Below are positions 33,745 through 41,943 of a stretch of 48,931 bases of DNA, in pieces; positions within the stretch are counted from its first letter, which is position 1; the number at the start of each line of letters is the position of its first letter. The notes beneath the pieces were generated by a model, which was given only the letters and a program-made list of their open reading frames with translations, made no database searches and was not told the origin of the DNA. Position numbers and translations under genes: made by a program. The stretch covers positions 1 to 48,931 of the forward strand of contig JBAZZY010000020.1 of the NCBI GenBank assembly GCA_041658565.1, written 5' to 3'. The DNA comes from Actinomycetota bacterium (lineage in GTDB: Bacteria > Actinomycetota > AC-67).

Positions 33745-34101
33745 CTACTGTGACGCCGCCGAAGCGAATCCGGTGACGAAGGCCCACACGGCAATCGCTA
33801 CGACGATGAGTGAAGCCGCCGCCACCGCGCGGACGCGACCGTCGCCCTTCACGTTCCGGGCCGCCAGGACGCCCGCCAAGGCCACGGCAGGTGCAAACGT
33901 GTGCGCCGGGCCCAACTTGTCCCCAATGGTTGAGGTGATAAGGAAGAACCCCGTCACCACCTGAAGCGCCAGCGCGCCATGCGCAAAACCCGCGAGGCTC
34001 CAGAACCGATCACGATCCGTTTTGGTCCGGAAGCCGAGCACTCCAACCGTCAGGTTCAACCCGACGACCGCTATCCCGAGAAGACCGTGAAAGGCTCCCA
34101 T
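33745..34101 (-). CDS. Small four-helix membrane protein with conserved-looking His
   Basis: The ATG at 34101 (MGAFHGLLGIAVVGLNL) gives 118 residues with four membrane helices. His residues lie in or beside the helices: one in the first (AFHG), one in the second (FAHGALA), one near the third (GPAHTFAP). Such a layout could hold a b-type heme, but no family match is certain. It is the last gene of the cytochrome operon, 4 bases after the neighbouring stop. Confidence 0.65.
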   Translation of the reverse strand: MGAFHGLLGIAVVGLNLTVGVLGFRTKTDRDRFWSLAGFAHGALALQVVTGFFLITSTIGDKLGPAHTFAPAVALAGVLAARNVKGDGRVRAVAAASLIVVAIAVWAFVTGFASAASQ

Positions 34102-34105
34102 GTCT

Positions 34106-34420
34106 CTAAGGAGCCGGAGACCCGGCTTCCGACGGAGCTTTCGACGCCCCACTATCCACCGGCACGTGCCCCGCCGGCATCTCTCCACTCAGCTGTTCCT
34201 CAGTCAGCGGCGGCGCGACCTGAAAACCCTCCTGAGGAAACTGCTGCTGCGTTCCGGAGGGGGGTCCCTGCTGCGCCGGCCCAGAGTCCATTCCCGACAC
34301 CAAGACGCCGCCCAAGAACCCAAACGCCATCAAGACAACGGCTACCCACAGTTCAACCTTCGTACGCAACGCGGACAGCCGGCTCGCGCCCTGCCCGGAT
34401 TCACCATCAACCGCGCTCAT
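34106..34420 (-). CDS. Single-span membrane protein with Pro/Gln-rich tail
   Basis: The ATG at 34420 with AAAGGAAA upstream gives 104 residues. A polar head of about 25 residues, one membrane helix (VELWVAVVLMAFGFLGGVLV), then an outside tail rich in Pro, Gln, Gly and Ser. No motif is recognised. It sits between the ten-heme cytochrome and the four-helix protein, so an accessory or small-subunit role in the same complex is a fair guess. Confidence 0.6.
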   Translation of the reverse strand: MSAVDGESGQGASRLSALRTKVELWVAVVLMAFGFLGGVLVSGMDSGPAQQGPPSGTQQQFPQEGFQVAPPLTEEQLSGEMPAGHVPVDSGASKAPSEAGSPAP

Positions 34421-34450
34421 CGCGTTTCCTTTCCTTGGCAATTCTCGCTC

Positions 34451-35293
34451 CTACGTCTTTGCGATCCTTGCTTCGTCCTTTGAGAAATCTTCTTTACCCG
34501 TCGAGTGACACGCTGAGCACGTAGCCTGTGCGTGACATGCGAAGCATGTGCCGCTGAGGCCGCCACTGACGACGTCGGGATGTGCCCGCAGCCAGGACTT
34601 GGCCTTGTCGCCCTCGTTGTGATGACACGTATCGCAAAAATCTCGGCTGACGGCACTCCGGCCGCGCGGATGGCATCGGTCGCAAGTCTTTGCCCCGTCG
34701 TCAAAGAAGCTTCGCGCATGCGCAAGATCCTTCCATCCTTCGGGATGCGGCATCTCGACCACGTGGCATGCAGCACACTGCTCTTCCGTGTGGCACCCCG
34801 CACACACAGACGGTGCCTGCGCGCGCACCTCGCCGTGCTTGGCCAAGAAGCTTGCGGCACCGTGCGTCTTCGGGGGCTCGCGATACCCAGGCGGATGGCA
34901 GGTCTTGCACGCGCCCGGCGCGCGCGCCACCTTCGACACGCCGTGACACGAGAAGCACCGGTACATCGTCGGCTTGCTCGTGGTATCCCGAACATGTGTC
35001 TCCGGAGGGTGACAAAGCACGCAGTCAGCTTCACCCTTGGCGAAGTGCTTGCCGTGCTCGAAAACCAGCGGACCCGCCTTCCCCGCCCGAATCGACCGGT
35101 CAAGGTCCTTGTGGCATTCAACGCAGGTACTGAAAGAGTTGATCTCCGCGACGCGGAAGCGCGCGCTCTTCGACGCCGGCTGCGCCGGCTCATGCGAAGG
35201 GCTGACGATGCGCGCCGCAGCCACGGACAGACCGATCACCGCGACCAGGCCGGTCGCGAGGCGAAGCGATCTCGCCGCTGGGGAACGAGTCAC
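34451..35293 (-). CDS. Membrane-anchored ten-heme c-type cytochrome
   Basis: The GTG at 35293 lies 4 bases past the NapC-like stop; 280 residues. One N-terminal membrane helix (about 8-28) holds the protein on the outer face. Ten CxxCH motifs start at residues 57, 91, 113, 129, 164, 173, 204, 220, 250 and 259. Segments such as ECHKDLDRSI and CAACHVVEMPHPEGW, plus many spare His that could be distal ligands, recall cytochrome c3/c7-type folds. The likely role is to take electrons from the six-heme quinol-oxidising partner and pass them outward. Confidence 0.9.
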   Translation of the reverse strand: MTRSPAARSLRLATGLVAVIGLSVAAARIVSPSHEPAQPASKSARFRVAEINSFSTCVECHKDLDRSIRAGKAGPLVFEHGKHFAKGEADCVLCHPPETHVRDTTSKPTMYRCFSCHGVSKVARAPGACKTCHPPGYREPPKTHGAASFLAKHGEVRAQAPSVCAGCHTEEQCAACHVVEMPHPEGWKDLAHARSFFDDGAKTCDRCHPRGRSAVSRDFCDTCHHNEGDKAKSWLRAHPDVVSGGLSGTCFACHAQATCSACHSTGKEDFSKDEARIAKT

Positions 35294-35297
35294 GGAT

Positions 35298-35969
35298 TCA
35301 CGACTTCTTCTTGACACCCGGAACCGTCTTTTCCCTGCCCTCTCCCGGATGGCACAGTTCACACTTCAGCGGTGCCGTCTTGTCATCGTGGCACTTCATG
35401 CAGGCAGCCATCGTCGGATGTGTCTGTGACCCCTCAGGGACGGCATCTCCGTGCGCAACGGTGGAGTGGCAGAAGTTGCACTTCCCCCCCGACTCGATGA
35501 TGTTCTTGTGGCTGACGACAATCGCTGATGCACCCTCGGTATGGATGTTCTTCTCCATGATCTCCTCGTGACATTGCAGGCACGAGGCGTTCGACACGAC
35601 TGCGTTGAACGACCAGTCTCGGAAATCGCCCTTGACGTAGTTGGCCACGACTTGGAGTCCCGCAATCTTTCCGCCAAGGAACCCAAACAGACCGGGCGTG
35701 GTGTGACACCTCTCGCAGTTGACGCTCTTGTGCGACGATTTCGCCCACTCATTTACGAACGGCTCCATCGGATGACAACGAGCACAGAACGACGGCGTCG
35801 ACGTCCACCACATCGACGCTCCGGTGAGAGCCAGCATTGCCGCTCCCCCAAGAACGACCGTCAGCAAGACGACAATCAGCAACCGGCGGGATCCCGACGG
35901 ACCAAGGGTCGTGCGAACCTGTCGAACCGCATCCCTAATCCGTACTTCGTCCTCGTTATCGGAACTCAC
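35298..35969 (-). CDS. NapC/NirT-like six-heme cytochrome
   Basis: 223 residues. One membrane helix at about 29-51, then CxxCH motifs at residues 62, 85, 130, 164, 190 and 203. The opening heme segment (CARCHPMEPFVNEWAKSSH) and the CERCHTTPG region match NapC/NirT/NrfH menaquinol dehydrogenases, which usually have four or five hemes. The C-terminal part has extra hemes. It probably oxidises menaquinol at the membrane and feeds the ten-heme protein encoded 4 bases downstream. Confidence 0.9.
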   Translation of the reverse strand: MSSDNEDEVRIRDAVRQVRTTLGPSGSRRLLIVVLLTVVLGGAAMLALTGASMWWTSTPSFCARCHPMEPFVNEWAKSSHKSVNCERCHTTPGLFGFLGGKIAGLQVVANYVKGDFRDWSFNAVVSNASCLQCHEEIMEKNIHTEGASAIVVSHKNIIESGGKCNFCHSTVAHGDAVPEGSQTHPTMAACMKCHDDKTAPLKCELCHPGEGREKTVPGVKKKS

Positions 35970-36027
35970 GTATTCCCCTTCATCTCAGCCTCGCCATTGA
36001 GTTCGGCGAGTTTGCTGCATCCGTTCC

Positions 36028-37353
36028 TCACTCTTCGGCCTTTCCCGGGCGGGCCGATCGCAGTTCGACAAGCTCCGCCTTCCGGACTGCGCGCAACTGC
36101 TGATACACCGCATCGGAAACAAAGCCTCGTTCGAAAGCAAGATCCAACACCGCAAGCTCCTCGAGAAGCAACTCCGCTTGTCCTAGAGAGGTCTCCCCGT
36201 ACGCGGGACTCGAGGTGACAGAAGGTTTGGGGAGGGAGTCTCCCGGTCGACCTGCCGACTGCCGGATGCCGACAGTCGCCGGTCGCCGCTCGGGAACAGG
36301 TGCGGCCTTCTGAGGCAGCACCTTCTTCGCCCCCTGATTCTTCGCACCCTGTGGCGTCTTGCGACGCCGCGGGCGGAACTTCAAGAACGCGACCGCGCCG
36401 CCCGCGAGGGCCGCCAGCACCAAGAGGACGATCGCCGCAATCGGGATGGACTTCCGACCCAGGCCGTCCACAGAAACCTTGAGAACGGTACCGATCGCCA
36501 GATCCTTCGCGCCGTACACGTTGTACGTGATCCCGCGGTCTTGAATCTGTCCGCCGGGCTTAACCTGCTCGGAGATAACCTTGACGTCCGAAGGCACGAT
36601 CATGCTGAATGCCTTCGTCTGCAGCAGCACCGGGAACGACATGTCCTTTACGGACGCGACGTTGTAACGCATCGTCCCCTGAGACTCGCCCGGGGTCACC
36701 GGTAACGTGTGGTAGAAGGTCGTCCCGCGCACGAGCGTGCAGCACTGCATGAACCGGCCCAGATACTGGAGGTTCTTCGCCCCGTTGAGCAGGGGCAGCT
36801 GAACGACCCCCTTCTTGCCTTCTGCAATCACAGCCTTGCCGACATATGTAGCCTTGCCGGTGTTGGAAAGCCGGACGTCCTGCTGAATCGCCACACCGCT
36901 CTCGCGGTCGACCCATACGATCCACTCGTTGATCTTCAGGCCCGCGGCCGAATCAGTCGGATCGTAGACGAGCAGGGACACGCTCTTGGTCTCGCCCGCC
37001 TTCAGTTTGGCCGCGTCGAAGACGTAATCCGCGTTGCGATACGTTGCCCCCACTGCGTACGACCACGTTGAGCCACTCTCGAGTCCGGCGAAGGCAAAGC
37101 CGCCGGAGGCATCGGTCGTCGCGGACTTGGTCGACACCATGGAGCCCGCGCGCATGATCTGGAGCATCACCTTCTGGTTCGGGACGGCTTTGGAAGTAGT
37201 CCCGTTCGTAACCCGGCCCTTGATCGTGGCGGAATCCGCCGCCAGAGACGGCGAGGCTCCCAACAAAGCGAATGACGACGCGAGCAGGATCACGCCCGCA
37301 ATCACCGCCGCATTCCGGCACCGGTTCCCTCGGCAAAGACGAACTCCAAACAT
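36028..37353 (-). CDS. Exported anchored protein with carboxypeptidase-regulatory-like domain
   Basis: The ATG at 37353 overlaps the neighbouring stop by one base (TGATG); 441 residues. A signal peptide ends near SPSLAA. An Ig-like carboxypeptidase-regulatory-type domain follows (TIKGRVTNGTTSKAVPNQ, then GGFAFAGLESGSTWSYAV). The middle has GRFMQCCTLVRG with a Cys pair but no CxxCH. A membrane helix lies near residue 311-331, then a basic cytoplasmic tail ending with a helical SHOCT-like segment (LLLEELAVLDLAFERGFVSD). Placed between cytochrome maturation and cytochrome genes, it may be a scaffold or assembly factor. Confidence 0.7.
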   Translation of the reverse strand: MFGVRLCRGNRCRNAAVIAGVILLASSFALLGASPSLAADSATIKGRVTNGTTSKAVPNQKVMLQIMRAGSMVSTKSATTDASGGFAFAGLESGSTWSYAVGATYRNADYVFDAAKLKAGETKSVSLLVYDPTDSAAGLKINEWIVWVDRESGVAIQQDVRLSNTGKATYVGKAVIAEGKKGVVQLPLLNGAKNLQYLGRFMQCCTLVRGTTFYHTLPVTPGESQGTMRYNVASVKDMSFPVLLQTKAFSMIVPSDVKVISEQVKPGGQIQDRGITYNVYGAKDLAIGTVLKVSVDGLGRKSIPIAAIVLLVLAALAGGAVAFLKFRPRRRKTPQGAKNQGAKKVLPQKAAPVPERRPATVGIRQSAGRPGDSLPKPSVTSSPAYGETSLGQAELLLEELAVLDLAFERGFVSDAVYQQLRAVRKAELVELRSARPGKAEE

Positions 37354-37886
37354 CACATGTCCCCCGGCGGCGCCAACCTCGCCCCACAAGCCCGGCAGAA
37401 CGCGTCATCCACCGACAGTTCAGCGCCGCACCCAGGGCACGGTGGGACCGCAAGCTTCGCCTTGCGCGTCGCGATCTCTCGCTCGAGGTCGTCCTCACCA
37501 ATCGGATCCTCGAGAGAACCCCGCGTCAGAACCGACACAACAGAACCGGGGAGTTCGGCCGAGTCCGACGCGGACGACGCCCCGGGATCCGGCGTGATCG
37601 CTGCCGCCGGTTCAATAGACACCTCGACCAAGGACCGCATGACCTCGGCGGTTTCTGCGACGAACCGAGCCCGGAGGCTCATGTAGTCGTCCTCGGAGAG
37701 TTTCCCCGTCTCATAATCCATGTCCAACTCACGAATCGCGTCCAGCAGTTGCTCCTTCTTCACCTCAAGGGGCGACCGAATCTCATCCTCGTCCAACGCC
37801 GTCTGGTCGGGAGTGAGGTAGGCGCGCGCAACAAGATACGCGACGCCAAGCAGAAGTACGAACGCGACAACAGCGAAGGATCCCAC
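37353..37886 (-). CDS. CcmI-like membrane protein with C-terminal zinc ribbon
   Basis: 177 residues; the GTG at 37886 overlaps the ccmH stop (TAGTG) and has GAGGGGG upstream. One membrane helix at the N-terminus, then LLDAIRELDMDYETGKLSEDDY, which resembles the helical hairpin at the start of CcmI. The C-terminus has a zinc ribbon with PCPGCG and FCRACGARL. There are no TPR repeats as in proteobacterial CcmI. It likely acts in the heme-ligation complex; the ribbon function is unclear. Confidence 0.7.
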   Translation of the reverse strand: MGSFAVVAFVLLLGVAYLVARAYLTPDQTALDEDEIRSPLEVKKEQLLDAIRELDMDYETGKLSEDDYMSLRARFVAETAEVMRSLVEVSIEPAAAITPDPGASSASDSAELPGSVVSVLTRGSLEDPIGEDDLEREIATRKAKLAVPPCPGCGAELSVDDAFCRACGARLAPPGDM

Positions 37887-38479
37887 TACATCCCCCTCTT
37901 AACTTCATCCTCGATGGCGGCCAGATACTTCGAATCCACCGGAACAGAAACTGAATCGGCCACCGCTGAATCCCCCTCGCGACCCCGCCATTTCACCAAG
38001 GCAATCACTACGAATCCCACGCCCACTGCGAGCCCGAGGAACGGGAACACCCATGCCACAAGGTTGAATCCACTCTTCGTCGGAGCGGCGCGAACCCGCT
38101 CACCGTAATCGGCGACAAAGGCATCGAATATCTCGTCGGTACTCAAGCCATCCTCAATCATCGCCGCAGCTTCGGCCTTCATCCGCGGAGCGATCGAGCA
38201 CGCCATCGACACCTCGCAGGCGGCCAGCGTGAGGCTGCATCCGCAAGTGCACATCAGGCGAGATGTGATCTCGTCCAGGCTCGCGCGCGGCGCATGCAAG
38301 ACCGCATGCGTCATCCCGCCCATGCCGCGCGCAGCCATCGGCGTGCCGTGCAAAGGCGCGGGAAGCCCCGGCGACACCGGGCCGGCAAGCAGCCACACTG
38401 CGGCGCCGGCCAAGCTGAGCGCGAAGGTCCGCCCCAGAGCGCTAGCGCGCACTCGATGCCGCTGCGGTCTCCCGAGCAT
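37886..38479 (-). CDS. ccmH: Cytochrome c maturation protein CcmH (thiol-disulfide component)
   Basis: 197 residues; the ATG has a full GGAGG site and overlaps the ccmF end by 38 bases. The conserved region is ITSRLMCTCGCSLTLAAC, then a helical part (MIEDGLSTDEIFDAFVADYG) and a membrane helix. The Cys cluster is Cys77-x-Cys79-x-Cys81 plus Cys88 and Cys94, not the LRCxxC of E. coli. Function in the family is to reduce or hold apocytochrome thiols for heme ligation with CcmF. Confidence 0.85.
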   Translation of the reverse strand: MLGRPQRHRVRASALGRTFALSLAGAAVWLLAGPVSPGLPAPLHGTPMAARGMGGMTHAVLHAPRASLDEITSRLMCTCGCSLTLAACEVSMACSIAPRMKAEAAAMIEDGLSTDEIFDAFVADYGERVRAAPTKSGFNLVAWVFPFLGLAVGVGFVVIALVKWRGREGDSAVADSVSVPVDSKYLAAIEDEVKRGM

Positions 38480-40439
38480 CGGACACCTCCTTCTCCGGTC
38501 GGCGCATCGGCCACGCGACGATCAACCCGCCGCCGAGCATGATGACCCCACCGAACCACACCCAGAACACAGCCGGATTGACGAGGAACGCAAAGGACGC
38601 GATCCGGCGGACGGGATCAGCAGACTCGATGATGACGTAGAGGTCCTCGACGACCGTCGACCGGATCCCCACCTCCGTCGTCGGCTGCTCTTGGTTTTCG
38701 TAGAACGCCTTCTCCGGACGCATCAGACCGATCCGCTTGTTCGTCTTGGCGTCCAAGACGGTGAGTTTGGCGACGAGCGCGAACTTCGCCGGCGTCTCCG
38801 AGGTTGTAATGCTGTCGAGCCGCAAGGTATAGCCTCCGACGCGCGCCGTCTCCCCGATCTTCAGGGTTGCCCGAGTCTCATGCTTGAAGCCCATATGGAT
38901 GGCAATACCAAGCACCAGCAGAATCACTCCGAAGTGGACGAGATACCCGCCATAGCGGCGCGGACTGAAGACGAACAAGCGCCCGAGAGCCTTCGTCCAT
39001 CCTTCTCCGCGAATTCGCCTCCGCACTTTCGCTCCGCGGTAGAACTCGACCAGGATCGTCGTCGTCACGAAGGCCGACAACGCGAGAAACCCGACCAAGC
39101 CGCGGTGACCCTTGATGATCACCAAGAACACCCCAAGGGCGACGACACCCGCAGCAAACGGAGTCCGGAAGTTGCGTCGGAAGTTGCGTCCGGTCGCCTT
39201 GCGCCACGCGAGCAAAGGGCATACGCCGACCAGGGCAATCAGCGCGATCCCGATCGGGCCCACGACCGCCTCGAAGAACGGCGGCCCGACCGAGACCTCG
39301 ACGCCCCGGACCGCTTGCGCGATCACGGGGAACATCGTCCCCCAGAAGACCGCGAAGGTGATCGCAACCAGCAGCAAGTTGTTCAGCAGGAACGAAGCCT
39401 CGCGAGAGAACGCCGACTCCATCACCGCTTCGCTACGCAGCTCCGGGAGCCGGTAAACGATCAACCAGCCCGAGACCAGCACGACCAGCAGAATCGCGGC
39501 GATCAGGTACGGACCCACGTTGGACTCAGCAAACGCATGCACCGAAGAAACGATTCCAGACCGAGTCAGGAACGTGCCGAACAGGGCCAGAACGAATGCC
39601 CCCACCGCCAGCGACACGTTCCAGATCTTCAGCATTCCCTTCTTCTCTTGGATCATCACCGAATGCAGATACGCGGTCCCAACCAACCAGGGCATCAAGC
39701 TCGCGTTCTCGACAGGATCCCAGGCCCAGTAGCCGCCCCATCCAAGCTCGACGTACGCCCAGCGTCCGCCGAAAACGATTCCGATCCCAAGGAACAGCCA
39801 CGCCCACAGCGTCCACTTGCGAACAGTCTTGACCCACGCGTCACCCAAGTTGCCCGTCGCGAGAGCCGCAATGCAGAACGCGAAGGGGATCGTGAACCCG
39901 ACGTACCCCATGTAGACCGTGATCGGGTGGAAGAACTGCCCGTAGTTCTGCAGCAGCGGGTTCAGCCCTTGGCCGTCGGCCGGGATGACCGAAAGGCTCG
40001 CAAAGGGGTTCTGAGAGAACGCCAGCAAGAACGTGAACAGCAACGTCACCGCCGAAAGCGTCGCGGCAACGTACGGCATCAAGTCACGGTTCTTGTGTCG
40101 GTTCTGGTGGGCCACCGCCGCGGCGTACAGCGCCAGCACCCACGCCCACAGCATCAGCGACCCGGCCTGCCCCGCCCAAAAAGAACTGATCGTGTAAAAG
40201 ACCGACAGCGACCGGCTCGAGTACTGCGCAACGTACTCAAGGCTGAAGTCGTGCGTCAGCAAGGCGCGGAAGAGCACGATCGATGCGACGGTTAAGCAAA
40301 TCGCGACCGCGCGCAACGCGTCCTCGGCACTGCGAACGGCCTTCTCACGTCGGGTGCGCACGCCGACGAGAGCCGCGACCACCCCGTACAGGGAAACGGC
40401 CAGCGCGAGCAGAATCGCGAATCTACCGACTGCTACCAC
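38442..40439 (-). CDS. ccmF: Heme lyase CcmF
   Basis: I place the start at the GTG at 40439 with GAGGGG upstream, giving 665 residues of a polytopic membrane protein. The WWD-type heme-handling motif is WGGYWAWDPVENASLMPW, and VFYTISSFWAGQAGSLMLW and FLTRSGIVSSVHAFAESNVG are further family marks. It joins heme from holo-CcmE to reduced CxxCH cysteines. It overlaps ccmD (17 bases) and ccmH (38 bases). Confidence 0.95.
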   Translation of the reverse strand: MVAVGRFAILLALAVSLYGVVAALVGVRTRREKAVRSAEDALRAVAICLTVASIVLFRALLTHDFSLEYVAQYSSRSLSVFYTISSFWAGQAGSLMLWAWVLALYAAAVAHQNRHKNRDLMPYVAATLSAVTLLFTFLLAFSQNPFASLSVIPADGQGLNPLLQNYGQFFHPITVYMGYVGFTIPFAFCIAALATGNLGDAWVKTVRKWTLWAWLFLGIGIVFGGRWAYVELGWGGYWAWDPVENASLMPWLVGTAYLHSVMIQEKKGMLKIWNVSLAVGAFVLALFGTFLTRSGIVSSVHAFAESNVGPYLIAAILLVVLVSGWLIVYRLPELRSEAVMESAFSREASFLLNNLLLVAITFAVFWGTMFPVIAQAVRGVEVSVGPPFFEAVVGPIGIALIALVGVCPLLAWRKATGRNFRRNFRTPFAAGVVALGVFLVIIKGHRGLVGFLALSAFVTTTILVEFYRGAKVRRRIRGEGWTKALGRLFVFSPRRYGGYLVHFGVILLVLGIAIHMGFKHETRATLKIGETARVGGYTLRLDSITTSETPAKFALVAKLTVLDAKTNKRIGLMRPEKAFYENQEQPTTEVGIRSTVVEDLYVIIESADPVRRIASFAFLVNPAVFWVWFGGVIMLGGGLIVAWPMRRPEKEVSDARETAAASSAR

Positions 40440-40548
40440 GACGTCCCCTCTCCAGCGTCCGCTTCTTCCTAAGCAGCGATGCGGCGTACCCGCCGACAAG
40501 CAGCGCGGTCCCGATGTAGGCCGCGGCAACGAACCCCCATGCACTCAT
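40423..40548 (-). CDS. ccmD: CcmD-like micro-protein
   Basis: A 41-residue frame between ccmC and ccmF with a perfect GGAGG site 7 bases before the ATG at 40548. The ATG overlaps the ccmC stop by 4 bases. It has one membrane helix (GFVAAAYIGTALLVGGYAASLL) followed by the basic tail RKKRTLERGRR, the CcmD layout. CcmD helps release holo-CcmE from CcmABC. Easily missed because a longer out-of-frame-looking extension covers it. Confidence 0.8.
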   Translation of the reverse strand: MSAWGFVAAAYIGTALLVGGYAASLLRKKRTLERGRRGSSR

Positions 40549-41258
40549 GCCTGGACCTCCTCCTGGGCCGAACGCAACCTGCCGACATGCAGCCGCAACG
40601 TAAACAGCACCAGGTAAAGCAACGTGAACGTGAATACACCGAAGAGCAGGATCTGCAGCATCGACGCTGGGAGTTGAGGTCCGCCCTTGCCCAAGACCAC
40701 GGCCTCGGGGTGCAGCCCGCGCCACCAGCGCACCGCGAGGTAGACGATCGGCACGTCGAGGAAACCGGCGATTCCCAGAACCGCCGAGAAGCGCGCGCGC
40801 CGTGAGGGATCCGGAACGTAGCTGCGAAGCGCCAAGTACGACATGTAGATGAGCCACAGAATGAACACTGCGGTGAGCTTGGGGTCCCACTCCCAATACA
40901 CTCCCCATACCGGACGAGCCCACAGCGGCCCCGTCAGCATCACGACCGTCGTGAACACCACGCCGACCTCAGCCGACGCCACCGCGCGGTCGTCCCACTT
41001 CCTCTTCCCGGTCGCCAGCAGAGCGACGCTGGCGACGAACACCACCGCAAAGGCAAGAAACGCGATCCACGCGGAGGGGACATGAATGTAGAAGATCCGC
41101 TGCGCCGGGCCCTGGTCGGCGTCCTCGGGAGCTAGCGCGAGGGCGGCGTACACCAGAACCCCCATCAAAGCGACCGTCGGCAGGGCCAAGATCTTCCAGA
41201 GCGGGATCCGCTTCGCTGCCGGCGACTCCGGTGGAGCCGCGACGCGTTGCTGCGTCAT
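40545..41258 (-). CDS. ccmC: Heme exporter/handling protein CcmC
   Basis: The ATG at 41258 (MTQQRVAAPPES) gives 237 residues with six helices. The WWD-type motif is WGVYWEWDPKLTAVF, and His ligands lie in FYIHVPSAW and in the ...RWWRGLHPE region. It loads heme onto CcmE. GAGGAG lies about 11 bases upstream. An in-frame extension to 41363 falls inside ccmB and is not needed. Confidence 0.94.
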   Translation of the reverse strand: MTQQRVAAPPESPAAKRIPLWKILALPTVALMGVLVYAALALAPEDADQGPAQRIFYIHVPSAWIAFLAFAVVFVASVALLATGKRKWDDRAVASAEVGVVFTTVVMLTGPLWARPVWGVYWEWDPKLTAVFILWLIYMSYLALRSYVPDPSRRARFSAVLGIAGFLDVPIVYLAVRWWRGLHPEAVVLGKGGPQLPASMLQILLFGVFTFTLLYLVLFTLRLHVGRLRSAQEEVQA

Positions 41259-41265
41259 AACTGCT

Positions 41266-41943
41266 TCACTCCTCGAGGACGTAGGGGAACGTGGCAAGTG
41301 CGACCAGCAAGAACATGGCGCCGTATCCGACCAACAGGAACAGCCACGGCGCGGCCGCGGCAATGTCCTTCCCCTCCAGCGCGGCCTGGGTAGCCTGCAC
41401 CGAGGCGATCAACGCTGGGACCGAAATCGGGATCGCCAAGATCGGCAGAATCGCCTCACGGGTTCGCGTGTTTACCGCCATGGCCGAGAGCAGCGTCCCC
41501 ACAACCACAATACCAAAAGTCCCTGCAACCGAAGTCACAAGAAGCAGAGGTAAGCCCGGACCCGGATTCAACTGCAAGAGCACGAGAAACGCCGGCAGGA
41601 TTGCTGCTTCCGCCGCGAGCGTGAACACGAGATTCGACAACAGCTTCCCGATGAAGATCGACTCGCTCGGAGCCGGCGACGCGACCAGACCGGCAATGCA
41701 GGCCTCCTCGCTTTCCAGAGCGAAACTGCGTCCCATGCCGAGCAGTCCGGCGAACAGGAACGCCATCCAGAGCATCCCGGCTGCGACACCCTCGCGGCCC
41801 GGCCCGGAAGTCGGGAACGCGAAGCTCGCGACTGTGACCACGAGGAGTGCGAACAGCCCGACGGCGGGCAAGATGTCCTTGGTGCGCATCTCTACGCGGA
41901 GATCCTTAGCGGCAATCAGCAACGCGGGGCGAAGGCGACTCAT
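41266..41943 (-). CDS. ccmB: Heme exporter subunit CcmB
   Basis: 225 residues with six hydrophobic helices. Typical parts are the N-terminal AAKDLRVEMRTKD and the PFxxxSLG-like region, here GLVASPAPSESIFIGKLL. The ATG overlaps the ccmA stop by 4 bases. It is the permease partner of the CcmA ATPase in the complex that frees heme-loaded CcmE. Confidence 0.92.
   Translation of the reverse strand: MSRLRPALLIAAKDLRVEMRTKDILPAVGLFALLVVTVASFAFPTSGPGREGVAAGMLWMAFLFAGLLGMGRSFALESEEACIAGLVASPAPSESIFIGKLLSNLVFTLAAEAAILPAFLVLLQLNPGPGLPLLLVTSVAGTFGIVVVGTLLSAMAVNTRTREAILPILAIPISVPALIASVQATQAALEGKDIAAAAPWLFLLVGYGAMFLLVALATFPYVLEE

Noticed and set aside
38229..40295. Long plus-strand open frame (688 codons) over ccmF and ccmH
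   Set aside because: It is antisense to well-supported ccm genes, rich in Arg/His/Asp/Gln with no motif, and typical of a high-GC shadow frame.
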